From Ananas comosus (taxonomy: Eukaryota > Streptophyta > Magnoliopsida > Poales > Bromeliaceae), in contig NC_033622.1 of the NCBI RefSeq assembly GCF_001540865.1, positions 14,576,797 through 14,640,796 of the forward strand: a stretch of 64,000 nucleotides of DNA, in the 5' to 3' direction. This document shows, one piece after another, positions 55,240 to 64,000 of this stretch. The notes beneath the pieces are model-generated. The model saw only the letters and a list, made by a program, of their open reading frames with translations. It did not search any database and had not been told where the DNA came from. The position numbers and the translations under genes are program-made. How positions within the stretch are numbered: the stretch's first letter is position 1; the number at the start of each line of letters is the position of its first letter.

Positions 55240-55860
55240 AATCAGAGCGGTCAAAAAACAGTAACCCGTGTACCCGACGCTCCTAACCCGACCCGTACCG
55301 TACCTTCCTCTGATAAAAAAAATCTCGCTATCCCAGCACGTGCCACAACCAGATCTGGCACGTGCTCCATCCCCTTCCCCTCTTATCAAGCTACGGCCCT
55401 GCCCAGCACGTGCATCACACCGAACAGCCCGATGGACCCGTCCTCCTCGCGCCACGTGTCCGCTACCAACTTGGGAAATTATTAGCTGAACCCGGTGTAT
55501 GCATACGCTCCGTAACACCAAACCTTATATATACATATATTTTAAAAAAATTCAATTCCATAAGAGATGTAACTTATAATCGGTAAAGAGCTTATACATA
55601 AAGAATCATTACTTACTTCATAAAAAACAAAAAATAAAAAATTAGTGATCAAAATTGTGCAATGTACGAGATATACTTATACACCGGGCGTAGGTAATAA
55701 TTTCCCGTTGCGACCCCGCACGTACATCGCTTCGCGTGCCCGTCACGTGCGCGCCTCGTGAAAACCGCCGCTGCGACACGTGGTTTTAGGTCGGCGGTTT
55801 TCGGGAATAAGCGCCCACGTCCTTTTCGAGGAAAAGGGCGTACGCTTTGATTATTGCAAA
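55240..55860. promoter_or_regulatory. G-box-rich patch, interrupted by a MITE
   Basis: CACGTG occurs at 55337, 55359, 55407, 55453, 55744 and 55777 in otherwise AT-rich DNA. The first two lie in a perfect dyad (AGCACGTGCCA at 55335-55345 and TGGCACGTGCT at 55356-55366). The patch is moderately GC-rich, as a plant promoter or enhancer may be. No gene is visible next to it, and a MITE (55473-55706) splits it. Confidence 0.5.
55473..55706. mobile_element. MITE with GGGAAATTATTA terminal repeats
   Basis: Left terminus GGGAAATTATTAGCTGAACC matches, inverted, the right terminus GGGAAATTATTACCTACGCC. The match continues through CCGGTGTATxxxTA for about 33 bp. Element length 234 bp. No clear target duplication was found. 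Confidence 0.7.
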
Positions 55861-55906
55861 CTCTTTGGATTTTTATAATAATAATAATATATGTTTTCTC
55901 AACCTT

Positions 55907-55908
<2 letters not shown>

Positions 55909-55953
<45 letters not shown>
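55909..55953 (+). repeat. Long T homopolymer
   Basis: A T run of about 45 bases that precedes the second copy of the 0.38-kb duplication, mirroring the T run at 52919. Confidence 0.9.
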
Positions 55954-55956
55954 CCC

Positions 55957-56343
55957 CCTCCTATTTATTTATACAATAATAATAATTAAGTGAAGTCCAA
56001 AGTTTGACGTGACTTTTAAAGCAGTATCATAAGAGCTCTATTAGCTGGTGCATTTCCAAAAATAAATTTATATATAGCTTCTGTACTTAGTCAAAGAAAC
56101 GAAAATATTCTTTAAAAAAATTAACGGAAAATAAAATTTCCAGCATCATAAAAAGTGAAAATAAAAATTAGTTATTTAGAGCAATTTAACTTTTTTTTAA
56201 AATAATACTTGCAGGGAATTATCCAAATTAGACTTTTTAATGAGCTAAATTTTTATCTTTTATTTTAAATTTTTACATTAGTCTTTCTTGCGTGCATGTG
56301 AAATATATTTCTCGGCCTATTTTCTTATTCTATATTTTCAAAG
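55957..56343 (+). repeat. 0.38-kb direct duplication, copy 2
   Basis: Second copy of 52955-53342. It stops at an undetermined base (56344), where sequence becomes unrelated, suggesting an assembly join. Confidence 0.85.
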
Positions 56344-56344
56344 N

Positions 56345-56513
56345 GATGGATAAAAGAACAATATCGAAAGTGCGTGAAATTTGATTTCTAGGTAGTTTAA
56401 ATGGTTTAGATCATATTTAATAGAGCCGATCGTCAATTTGGAAGCTCTATCATCGAAAACAACTCGATAGTAAAATGCTCCGTTTACTATCGAGAGTATT
56501 CTAGCTCAACTCT
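56345..56513. mobile_element. Long foldback MITE, right end only
   Basis: Matches the right end of 14805-15346 (GAGCCGATCGTCAATTTGGA). The right stem-loop has arms CGATAGTAAA and TTTACTATCG, a key unlike the other copies. The left part is missing at the undetermined base 56344. Confidence 0.65.
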
Positions 56514-56532
56514 CTATATATATATATATATA

Positions 56533-56758
56533 TGCTGGAATACTATCAATAGTACCAAGTTATTGGTGCTATTAGTTTTTTTAGCCTTTGAATTAAGAAA
56601 TATACGATTAGAATGATATGCGCCTCCTAGGGTTGAGTGGGTACATAGTTGGTTGAATAATATAATCTAACGGGTAAAAATAATCATAGGGGTTAATATA
56701 ACGGCAGAAAATTTACTAGCACCAAGTGTTTGATACTATCGATAGTATAGCAGCCGGA
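56533..56758. mobile_element. Short foldback MITE (ca. 226 bp)
   Basis: TA-flanked. The left hairpin has CAATAGTACC paired with GGTGCTATTAG-like arms, and the right end carries the same key inverted around GATACTATCGATAGTATAG. The interior resembles 63594-63842 (GGGTTGAGTGG block, inverted relative to ACCACTCAACTC). Confidence 0.65.
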
Positions 56759-56759
56759 C

Positions 56760-59060
56760 TATATATATATATATATAGAATTTGATGTCACCATTAATAT
56801 ATTTTAAAATATATTTTCATATCTTACAAATAAACATTATCGATAGATTTGTTCTGTGTCGGCGGCTTCTAATTATGAAGAAAAAAAATTTTGTGTTTGG
56901 ATTGATATTCCATTTATTCAAAGGACCCAGTTTTTCTCCGCATGCTCCAAAATAAAAAATTTTCCTTTATGCTTGTTCTGATATGAGTTTTCTTCTATTG
57001 TAAAACAGCTATTTTCCATGATAGTTTTATTGATGACGATATTAATTAAGCTTCGCAAGTGGACAATTTCTCGATCTGGACCCCGCGCTGACACCCAATG
57101 AGATTATATTTTTTGACGCAGCTCAAGACCTGTTCGTAATTTAGAAGGATAAAGATATGGATAAGGTTCGGATTAAATTTCCTATCCATTTCATTTACGA
57201 GTTCGTGAGCAAATATGAGTGTCACCTTGACTCAACCCGACCGGTTAATTAGTATCTTTGTAGCAACATTTAGTCTTAAATTGGATCATCATTGGTCGAA
57301 CATGTTTTTAATTTGAGCTACTCACAAATGCATTGGTGGGAACGGAGGGGGATTTATCCCCTGTTGGCGGTAACGGAGCGGGAACAAGGATGCTAATAAA
57401 ACACCTGTAGGGACAGAGATGGGAAAGGGGCCTATCCCTACCCCGCCGCGTCCCGTTACCATCATCTATCTGTACATATATATAGTACTTATTTACTAAA
57501 AATACTTGTGAGAAACAATTTTAAGATCGTAATTTTAATAGCTAGATGAGGGTTGAATATCCTGTGAAAATTAGAGTGAGCGTGAATACACTATTACTTG
57601 TTATTAAACTGGTTATTATATAGTTAAGAATGAACGTTACATTTTAAACCCCTAGCTGAGTTTTTCTTTTTCTTTTTTAAAACAAAAAAAATTCAACCTA
57701 ATGAGAGTCATAAATAATTAATACTCAATGATGTTGGATAGGAAGCATAAATGGCCATTATTACAATTAGCTCTTTTATTAATTTCTTTTAGGTATCTTT
57801 ACACATTGGCACGTTCTAATTGGCGAGGCTAAGTCTAACGACCGAGTACATAATTTAATATAATCATATACACCATTAATAAACATCCAATAATGTTTAT
57901 TTTTCCCTCGCGTAATTAATGGTCCCAATACTTATTTGTTCCACACGCATACTACATGTTTAATTTGGTATCTATCATGAGGCGTAGCTTCTATGTAGTT
58001 GCTACGTCCATTTCTCTATCTTGTCCCTACATTGGTGCTATCGTCGTTTCTTGTGCTTCGTAAGCTAACCAACTATGTATTTGCTTAAATATGAACACTC
58101 GCAGAATATCTATATCTATATATATATATATATATACATACATATATATATATATATATACATACATATATATATATATATACATACATATATATATATA
58201 TATATAAATAAAGCAGGTGGAGTATTTTTGATAATTCATTGATAATTACTTCCGATAGAAATGTGAGGTAGTTGATGCGGAACTTTCGTGCGTACTGCGA
58301 CATTTTAATCAATGGACCACTTCGTCACATTCTCATGATGCCGGTACCAAAAAAAGTATTGGGGAGCTAGAGCGATCTAAACATTTAATTCGACGGTATT
58401 TTTTTTATCTAACTAAACATCACTAATAGTGAGAATAGGAATGGAGATACGTGATGGGAAAGTATGTGAGTGAGTTTAACCTTTGCGCTGGAAAGGTTTT
58501 TTTTTTTTTTTTTTTTTTTAATCTGCTCTAAATATGCAGGTAAACCAAATAATAATATCATAATTTGTAGAATAATTTACAGCTAAACTAATGGATTAGT
58601 ACATGTCTTGAAAATTTGGGGCGTGAGTGAACGAGCTGAGTTGAGGCCAACTGTCGATCAGCTCGTTTATTTCTTTTGAGCTGAAAAAGTGAGCTCGTGA
58701 CCGATTCGATCTTTATTAAACTATCAAGCTAAATTTGAGCGAGATTTGAGTTGATGAACATAAAAAACTGAAACGGACAACAGATTAAATTGACAATCTT
58801 TACCGAAAGTAGGATTCTAGAGGCATTGATAATTTATCTGATTTATAACCCTTTCTTTTCGTACTAAAAAGGGCAAACTCGGATTAAAAATAAAAAAAAT
58901 GGTATATTCAGAGTAATTTTTAATATTATTGTCAAAATAGATATGTTATAGCTAATTAATAATGGCTTAAACATCTTCCATCTAACAATAATAAAATTTA
59001 CTTACTTTTGATAAATAGTACTAGTATAGAATAATAATATAATTTATATATATTTAATTT
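56760..59060. other. AT-rich intergenic DNA
   Basis: No gene is seen. A GC-rich fragment at about 57340-57470 and a GAGCTCG-rich fragment at 58620-58760 resemble dispersed-repeat DNA. A higher-order TA/CATA repeat lies at 58105-58205 and a T run at 58497-58519. Confidence 0.4.
58105..58205 (+). repeat. Higher-order TA/CATACATA minisatellite
   Basis: A (TA)n block interrupted by CATACATA recurs three times with a period of about 30 bp. Confidence 0.8.
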
Positions 59061-59471
59061 AAGTATTAATCTAGCACGTGCAAGATCCACGTGCCGGTGA
59101 AAGAACTGGACACGTGTACAGCGGACGAGTGATTTTTTTTCCCATGCGCCACGCCTCTTCGTTCGTAATCATTCCCTGGCACAGTGTTGGAACTGCTAAT
59201 AAATAGGCGAAGAATCTTTTTCCCATAAAAGGCAAAATAATGATTTTAAAAAAAAAGAAAATGAGAAAAAAAATATATATATATATATATATTTACGTTG
59301 TCACATGTCACATGCTTCTTCTATCCTCGACGATCCGCTCACCCGTCGCCCTCGTCGACGCGAATTTACCATTTTGCCCCTCTGACGCCGCGTTCGCCCC
59401 ATTACTCGGTCGCCAAATCCTCGCCGAGTATTTGCCGAGTAGTATCGTATTTTCAGCTCCTCGTTGTTTTT
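59061..59471 (+). promoter_or_regulatory. Orphan promoter-like region, three G-boxes
   Basis: CACGTG occurs at 59075, 59088 and 59111. A TATA-like AATAAATAG lies near 59199. A GC-richer stretch with CGTCGCCCTCGTCGACGCG follows to about 59460 and ends at an undetermined base (59472). The order (G-boxes, TATA-like motif, GC-rich leader-like sequence) suggests a promoter whose gene is not represented here. Confidence 0.4.
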
Positions 59472-59472
59472 N

Positions 59473-60730
59473 ATATCTTTGATCATCGTTAGACGACACA
59501 AATTAAACTCGGAAACTATAAATGTACATAAGTATGAATTACTATTGAAAGAGTGGTTATAGAAAACCTAATTAAGTCTACCATGTGAAGTTGTAATGTA
59601 AATGAATCAAGCACCTTTTTAATTCGAGTAATCCAATGAATCTGCTCTATCAAAATAAATGAGATCGTTTTTGCTCCCTTATAATATCAGTAAACTATTT
59701 GAAATTTATTATTCTTCATACTATTTAATTTTAAACTTAAAGCATATCTAATCTTTTTAACCTTGTAATGTATAGCTAGGGAGAACAAGCAATCACATTT
59801 GAATACCTCACTAGAAGAAAATGTTCAATTTAAGTGATTAGAAAGATATTATTCATTGGCCATAATAAATACCATAATTAATTCAAACTCTTTTCCAAAG
59901 TTATTTAATGTTAGTGCATAGTGACACCCTTGTGCTAAGATATTTTATCTTTGTCAAAGCATTCATGTGGGGCAAGTAACCCATTATCTTCTCACCAAAT
60001 TGGGGCTTAATCATATATATTAACAATAAGTTACATGGTTAATTAATTCGTAGTTGTTCATCCTTCATATTCAATTTGGATATTGGTCCTAGAAAAAGGT
60101 TAAAACCTACTAAGACATGTGCACTTAATATATAACCAATTTGATCTACTATTATATATAAAGCTTATTAATGATAGTTAAAACAAGAATCTAGGGTGAC
60201 CAAATCAAATTAGAATATTATTGCATTAATTATAAACAAAGGTGATAGATGACACCTCACTACATCTCTACCCATACCCATAGGAACAAGCAAAACCGTG
60301 ATTTGTATTAAACATCACGATTCTAAGTGTGTTTGACGAAATTATTCCTCGATTATTTATTCAGCTCGGAGAATTAGATACACTTCTCAACCATATAACT
60401 TCATTATCATAAATAGAGAAATATAATGAACCAACTGATTAATTAATGGAAAACTATATGATCTAAGCCCTCTAATAGAATAATTAAAGTGGCACTAAGT
60501 AATGGAGTTGACTCAAGCTAGCTAGAAAATTATAAAAGTCGATATATTTTATATGAACTTTTTTTTTTGGAGGTATAAGGACTTATGTTGTATATCTAGT
60601 CTAGTCAATCAGTGCTTTGTAAAATCGCGCCAAAAAATAAAATATATTTTTTAATTATTTGATATGCTATATATATTTATCAACATATTATTTGAATGAG
60701 ATGTAACTTTTCATAAAAAACTTTAGCTAT

Positions 60731-60745
<15 letters not shown>
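59473..60745 (+). repeat. 1.26-kb direct duplication, copy 1
   Basis: Begins ATATCTTTGATCATCGTTAG directly after the undetermined base 59472. It is repeated 1451 bases downstream with only a handful of substitutions and one indel. It ends in a TA microsatellite. Non-coding. Confidence 0.9.
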
Positions 60746-60764
<19 letters not shown>

Positions 60765-60923
60765 CGAGCTCAACTCTTGTATTTTTCTTTTCCATGGGAA
60801 ACTCAATGATTGAGCACGAGTTGTATTAAGGAAAAACAAGATACACAGTAAAAGAAGTTATTGAATCTCACTAATTTTTTACTTTTTTTTTCAGGAAAAT
60901 TAATCGGAAATGGTAAATCTGAA
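60746..60923. other. Spacer between the 1.26-kb copies
   Basis: Holds the end of a TA microsatellite and about 160 bp of unique AT-rich sequence. No gene. Confidence 0.5.
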
Positions 60924-62184
60924 ATATCTTTGATCATCGTTAGACGACACAAATTAAACTCGGAAACTATAAATGTACATAAGTATGAATTACTATTGAA
61001 AGAGTAGTTATAGAAAACCTAATTAAGTCTACCATGCGAAGTTGTAATGTAAATGAATCAAGCACCTTTCTAATTCGAGTAATCCAATGAATCTGCTTTA
61101 TCAAAATAAATGAGATCGTTTTTGCTCCCTTATAATATCAGTAAACTATTTGAAATTTATTATTCTTCATACTATTTAATTTTAAACTTAAAGCATATCT
61201 AATCTTTTTAACCTTGTAATGTATAGCTAGGGAGAACAAGCAATCACATTTGAATACCTCACTAGAGGAAAATGTTCAATTTAAGTGATTAGAAAGATAT
61301 TATTCATTGGCCATAATAAATACCATAATTAATTCAAACTCTTTTCCAAAGTTATTTAATGTTAGTGCATAGTGACACCCTTGTGCTAAGATATTTTATC
61401 TTTGTCAAAGCATTCATGTGGGGCAAGTAACCCATTATCTTCTCACCAAATTGGGGCTTAATCATATATATTAACAATAAGTTACATGGTTAATTAATTC
61501 GTAGTTGTTCATCCTTCATATTCAATTTGGATATTGGTCCTAGAAAAAGGTTAAAACCTACTAAGACATGTGCACTTAATATATAACCAATTTGATCTAC
61601 TATTATATATAAAGCTTATTAATGATAGTTAAAACAAAGAATCTAGGGTGACCAAATCAAATTAGAATATTATTGCATTAATTATAAACAAAGGTGATAG
61701 ATGACACCTCACTACATCTCTACCCATACCCATAGGAACAAGCAAAACCGTGATTTGTATTAAACATCACGATTCTAAGTGTGTTTGACGAAATTATTCC
61801 TCGATTATTTATTCAGCTCGGAGAATTAGATACACTTCTCAACCATATAACTTCATTATCATAAATAGAGAAATATAATGAACCAACTGATTAATTAATG
61901 GAAAACTATATGATCTAAGCCCTCTAATAGAATAATTAAAGTGGCACTAAGTAATGGAGTTGACTCAAGCTAGCTAGAAAATTATAAAAGTCGATATATT
62001 TTATATGAACTTTTTTTTTTGGAGGTATAAGGACTTATGTTGTATATCTAGTCTAGTCAATCAGTGCTTTGTAAAATCGCGCCAAAAAATAAAATATATT
62101 TTTTAATTATTTGATATGCTATATATATTTATCAACATATTATTTGAATGAGATGTAACTTTTCATAAAAAACTTTAGCTACTA

Positions 62185-62200
<16 letters not shown>
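60924..62200 (+). repeat. 1.26-kb direct duplication, copy 2
   Basis: Second copy, about 99% identical by eye. Differences include AGTGGTTAT versus AGTAGTTAT, CTCTATC versus CTTTATC and AACAAGAATC versus AACAAAGAATC. It ends in a longer TA microsatellite (62187-62222). Confidence 0.9.
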
Positions 62201-62222
<22 letters not shown>

Positions 62223-62224
<2 letters not shown>

Positions 62225-62730
62225 AGTAAATGGATGCCATACAACATGCTCCTTATATATGTAAATATTAAACTCTTAATGATCAATAAGAAAATGAAAA
62301 AGAGACCACTTTGCCAACTAGAGGAAATAAAGGCATCGTTGAGGGGCAAATAAAAAATAAATAGGTGATGATCAAAAAATTAACATGTGTGGCTAACACC
62401 CATTTTATGGGTGTTTGTGTTTAACTAAATTAATGAGAAAAATGGTCACATGGTCACCTCTTGAAAGATTTAAGTAATAATTACATGTTGCGATCGTGCG
62501 TGATTGTTTATAGAATAAGATCTATCAACGGTGCGTGGTCAATAAGAACGAGCACGTCCGTTGCTTTTTAATTAGAAGGATATTACTTTTATTTTATTTA
62601 TTTTACTTGGATTTGAGATGTGCATCCAATCATTTTTCTCCTTCTCTCTTCCTCTCTCTTCAAAACTATGGGGTGTAGATCCAAGAAGTGAAATGAACTA
62701 TAATACTTATAAATTTGATATATATATATA
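62223..62730. other. Intergenic DNA, no gene seen
   Basis: Mixed AT-rich sequence; a CTCT-rich patch lies near 62638-62660. No coding feature is recognised. Confidence 0.4.
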
Positions 62731-63060
62731 GAGTGAGGCTACTATGCTATCGGAAGCACGGAGCCTTCCGTGCTTCCAGCTCGTTTTCGATGTTGTGACT
62801 TTTGAATCGTCGATCGGCTCCGTTAAACTTGATCTAGAGTATTTGGAGTACCTAGAAAATAAATTTTATTATTTTTCGATTTCATTTGCCTAGTGATCGA
62901 ATGGGCTCAAAATCAACAAATTTCAACGGCCGTAGTGAGCCGTTTGCAAGTTTAACGGTGTAGAAATATCCAAATCACGTGAAATTTTGATAGAAAATTC
63001 TTTATACTATATAAAACAAGATCAATATCTTTGATTTAAAATTTTAATGTCATATTATTA
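62731..63060. mobile_element. Long foldback MITE, left part only
   Basis: Same body as 14805-15346 (GATCGGCTCCGTTAAACTTG). The left stem-loop has arms GGAAGCACGGA and TCCGTGCTTCC. Truncated by the gap at 63061. Confidence 0.7.
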
Positions 63061-63572
63061 NNNNNNNNNNNNNNNNNNNNNNNNNNNNNNNNNNNNNNNN
63101 NNNNNNNNNNNNNNNNNNNNNNNNNNNNNNNNNNNNNNNNNNNNNNNNNNNNNNNNNNNNNNNNNNNNNNNNNNNNNNNNNNNNNNNNNNNNNNNNNNNN
63201 NNNNNNNNNNNNNNNNNNNNNNNNNNNNNNNNNNNNNNNNNNNNNNNNNNNNNNNNNNNNNNNNNNNNNNNNNNNNNNNNNNNNNNNNNNNNNNNNNNNN
63301 NNNNNNNNNNNNNNNNNNNNNNNNNNNNNNNNNNNNNNNNNNNNNNNNNNNNNNNNNNNNNNNNNNNNNNNNNNNNNNNNNNNNNNNNNNNNNNNNNNNN
63401 NNNNNNNNNNNNNNNNNNNNNNNNNNNNNNNNNNNNNNNNNNNNNNNNNNNNNNNNNNNNNNNNNNNNNNNNNNNNNNNNNNNNNNNNNNNNNNNNNNNN
63501 NNNNNNNNNNNNNNNNNNNNNNNNNNNNNNNNNNNNNNNNNNNNNNNNNNNNNNNNNNNNNNNNNNNNNNNN
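63061..63572. other. Assembly gap (512 N)
   Basis: Undetermined bases. They probably hide the right part of the foldback element on the left, and possibly more. Confidence 0.98.
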
Positions 63573-63593
63573 TATATATATATATATATATAT

Positions 63594-63842
63594 AGCTGTA
63601 CTGGGCTATTATTAGTAGCAAAATTTTATTGTTGCTATCAGTTTTTTAGCCTTTGGATCAACTCTTTTCATTATTTCTAACCATTAGATTAAATACTATA
63701 ACCCAGTGGTGATCACTCAACCCTAGAGGGACCACTCAACTCTAACCGACTAATATCATCCTGACCATACAATTTTTTATCCAAGGGTTAAAAACTTGAT
63801 AGCAAAAAGAACATTTTACTATTAATAGTATTCCAGCCTAAT
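63594..63842. mobile_element. Short foldback MITE (ca. 249 bp)
   Basis: TA-flanked on both sides. The left hairpin is around TAGTAGCAAAA and TTGTTGCTATCAG, and the right end carries an inverted relative around TTGATAGCAAAAA and ACTATTAATAGTATTC. The interior has GATCACTCAACCCTAGAGGG, shared in degenerate form with 4184-4410. Confidence 0.7.
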
Positions 63843-64000
63843 TATATATATATATATATATATATATAAAGACAACATGATATAATATTATTATATAAAT
63901 AAGTATCAAACCAATTTATTGAAAGATAAATTTACTAATATTTTAAAATGTCAAAATATATTTTACTGACGCTTATCATAAGTGTCGATATATACGTGAT
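63843..64000. other. AT-rich end of window
   Basis: TA microsatellite to about 63868, then AT-rich DNA. No feature. Confidence 0.4.

Noticed and set aside
55228..55521. Short frames in the G-box patch
   Set aside because: No similarity to a known family and no plausible splice context; more likely regulatory DNA.
58105..58205. CRISPR-like array
   Set aside because: The spacers are TA repeats and this is plant nuclear DNA; it is a minisatellite.
59800..59830. CACTA transposon end (CACTAGAAGAAAA)
   Set aside because: The copy at 61260 reads CACTAGAGGAAAA, and there is no inverted partner or subterminal repeat, so it is probably a chance match.
63047..63621. Open frames across the N gap
   Set aside because: They consist of undetermined bases only.

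Overview
This window is plant nuclear DNA, most likely from a monocot. The coding exons are very GC-rich at their 5' ends, while the introns and intergenic DNA are AT-rich. All recognisable genes have plant-type architecture, with GT-AG introns, CT-rich 5' leaders and close plant homologues, and the space between them is packed with MITEs, SINEs and microsatellites. A commelinid monocot such as pineapple would fit, but the sequence alone does not prove the species. There are no bacterial features, operons or CRISPR arrays.

Five genes are well supported. (1) A small PADRE/DUF4228 protein at 8790-11927 (+), with one long intron and an apparent one-base frameshift in exon 1. (2) A complete FAB1C-type phosphatidylinositol-3-phosphate 5-kinase at 30044-38371 (+), with 11 coding exons that join in frame to 1638 residues. 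(3) An HMGA/HMG-Y-like linker-histone plus AT-hook chromatin protein at 39903-40614 (+), with two exons. (4) A PUX2-like PUB+UBX cofactor of CDC48/p97 at 44167-47353 (+), whose first exon is broken by a foreign exon fragment from a protein disulfide isomerase. (5) A SYP12-class plasma-membrane syntaxin (Qa-SNARE) at 50888-51805 (-), intronless. FAB1, the syntaxin and PUX2 all act in endomembrane or protein homeostasis, but they are separate transcription units and nothing here links them functionally.

Layout: 1-8.3 kb is MITE- and SINE-rich intergenic DNA. 8.4-11.9 kb holds the PADRE gene. 12-29 kb is gene-poor, AT-rich DNA with a dense cluster of foldback elements at 14.8-20.4 kb, a LINE relic near 23 kb and a SINE at 25.3 kb. 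29.3-51.8 kb is the gene-dense block. 52-64 kb is again repeat-rich, with two direct duplications (about 0.38 and 1.26 kb), G-box-rich patches and several assembly gaps.

Two observations stand out. First, more than a dozen TA-microsatellite-flanked foldback elements share one terminal architecture. Each carries a subterminal stem-loop whose sequence differs strongly between elements while its pairing is kept, and it is usually matched at the other end of the same element. Second, several single-N positions sit at places where sequence is duplicated (8592, 56344, 59472) or chimeric (44511). These look like imperfect assembly joins or merged haplotypes and should be kept in mind when reading the genes beside them.
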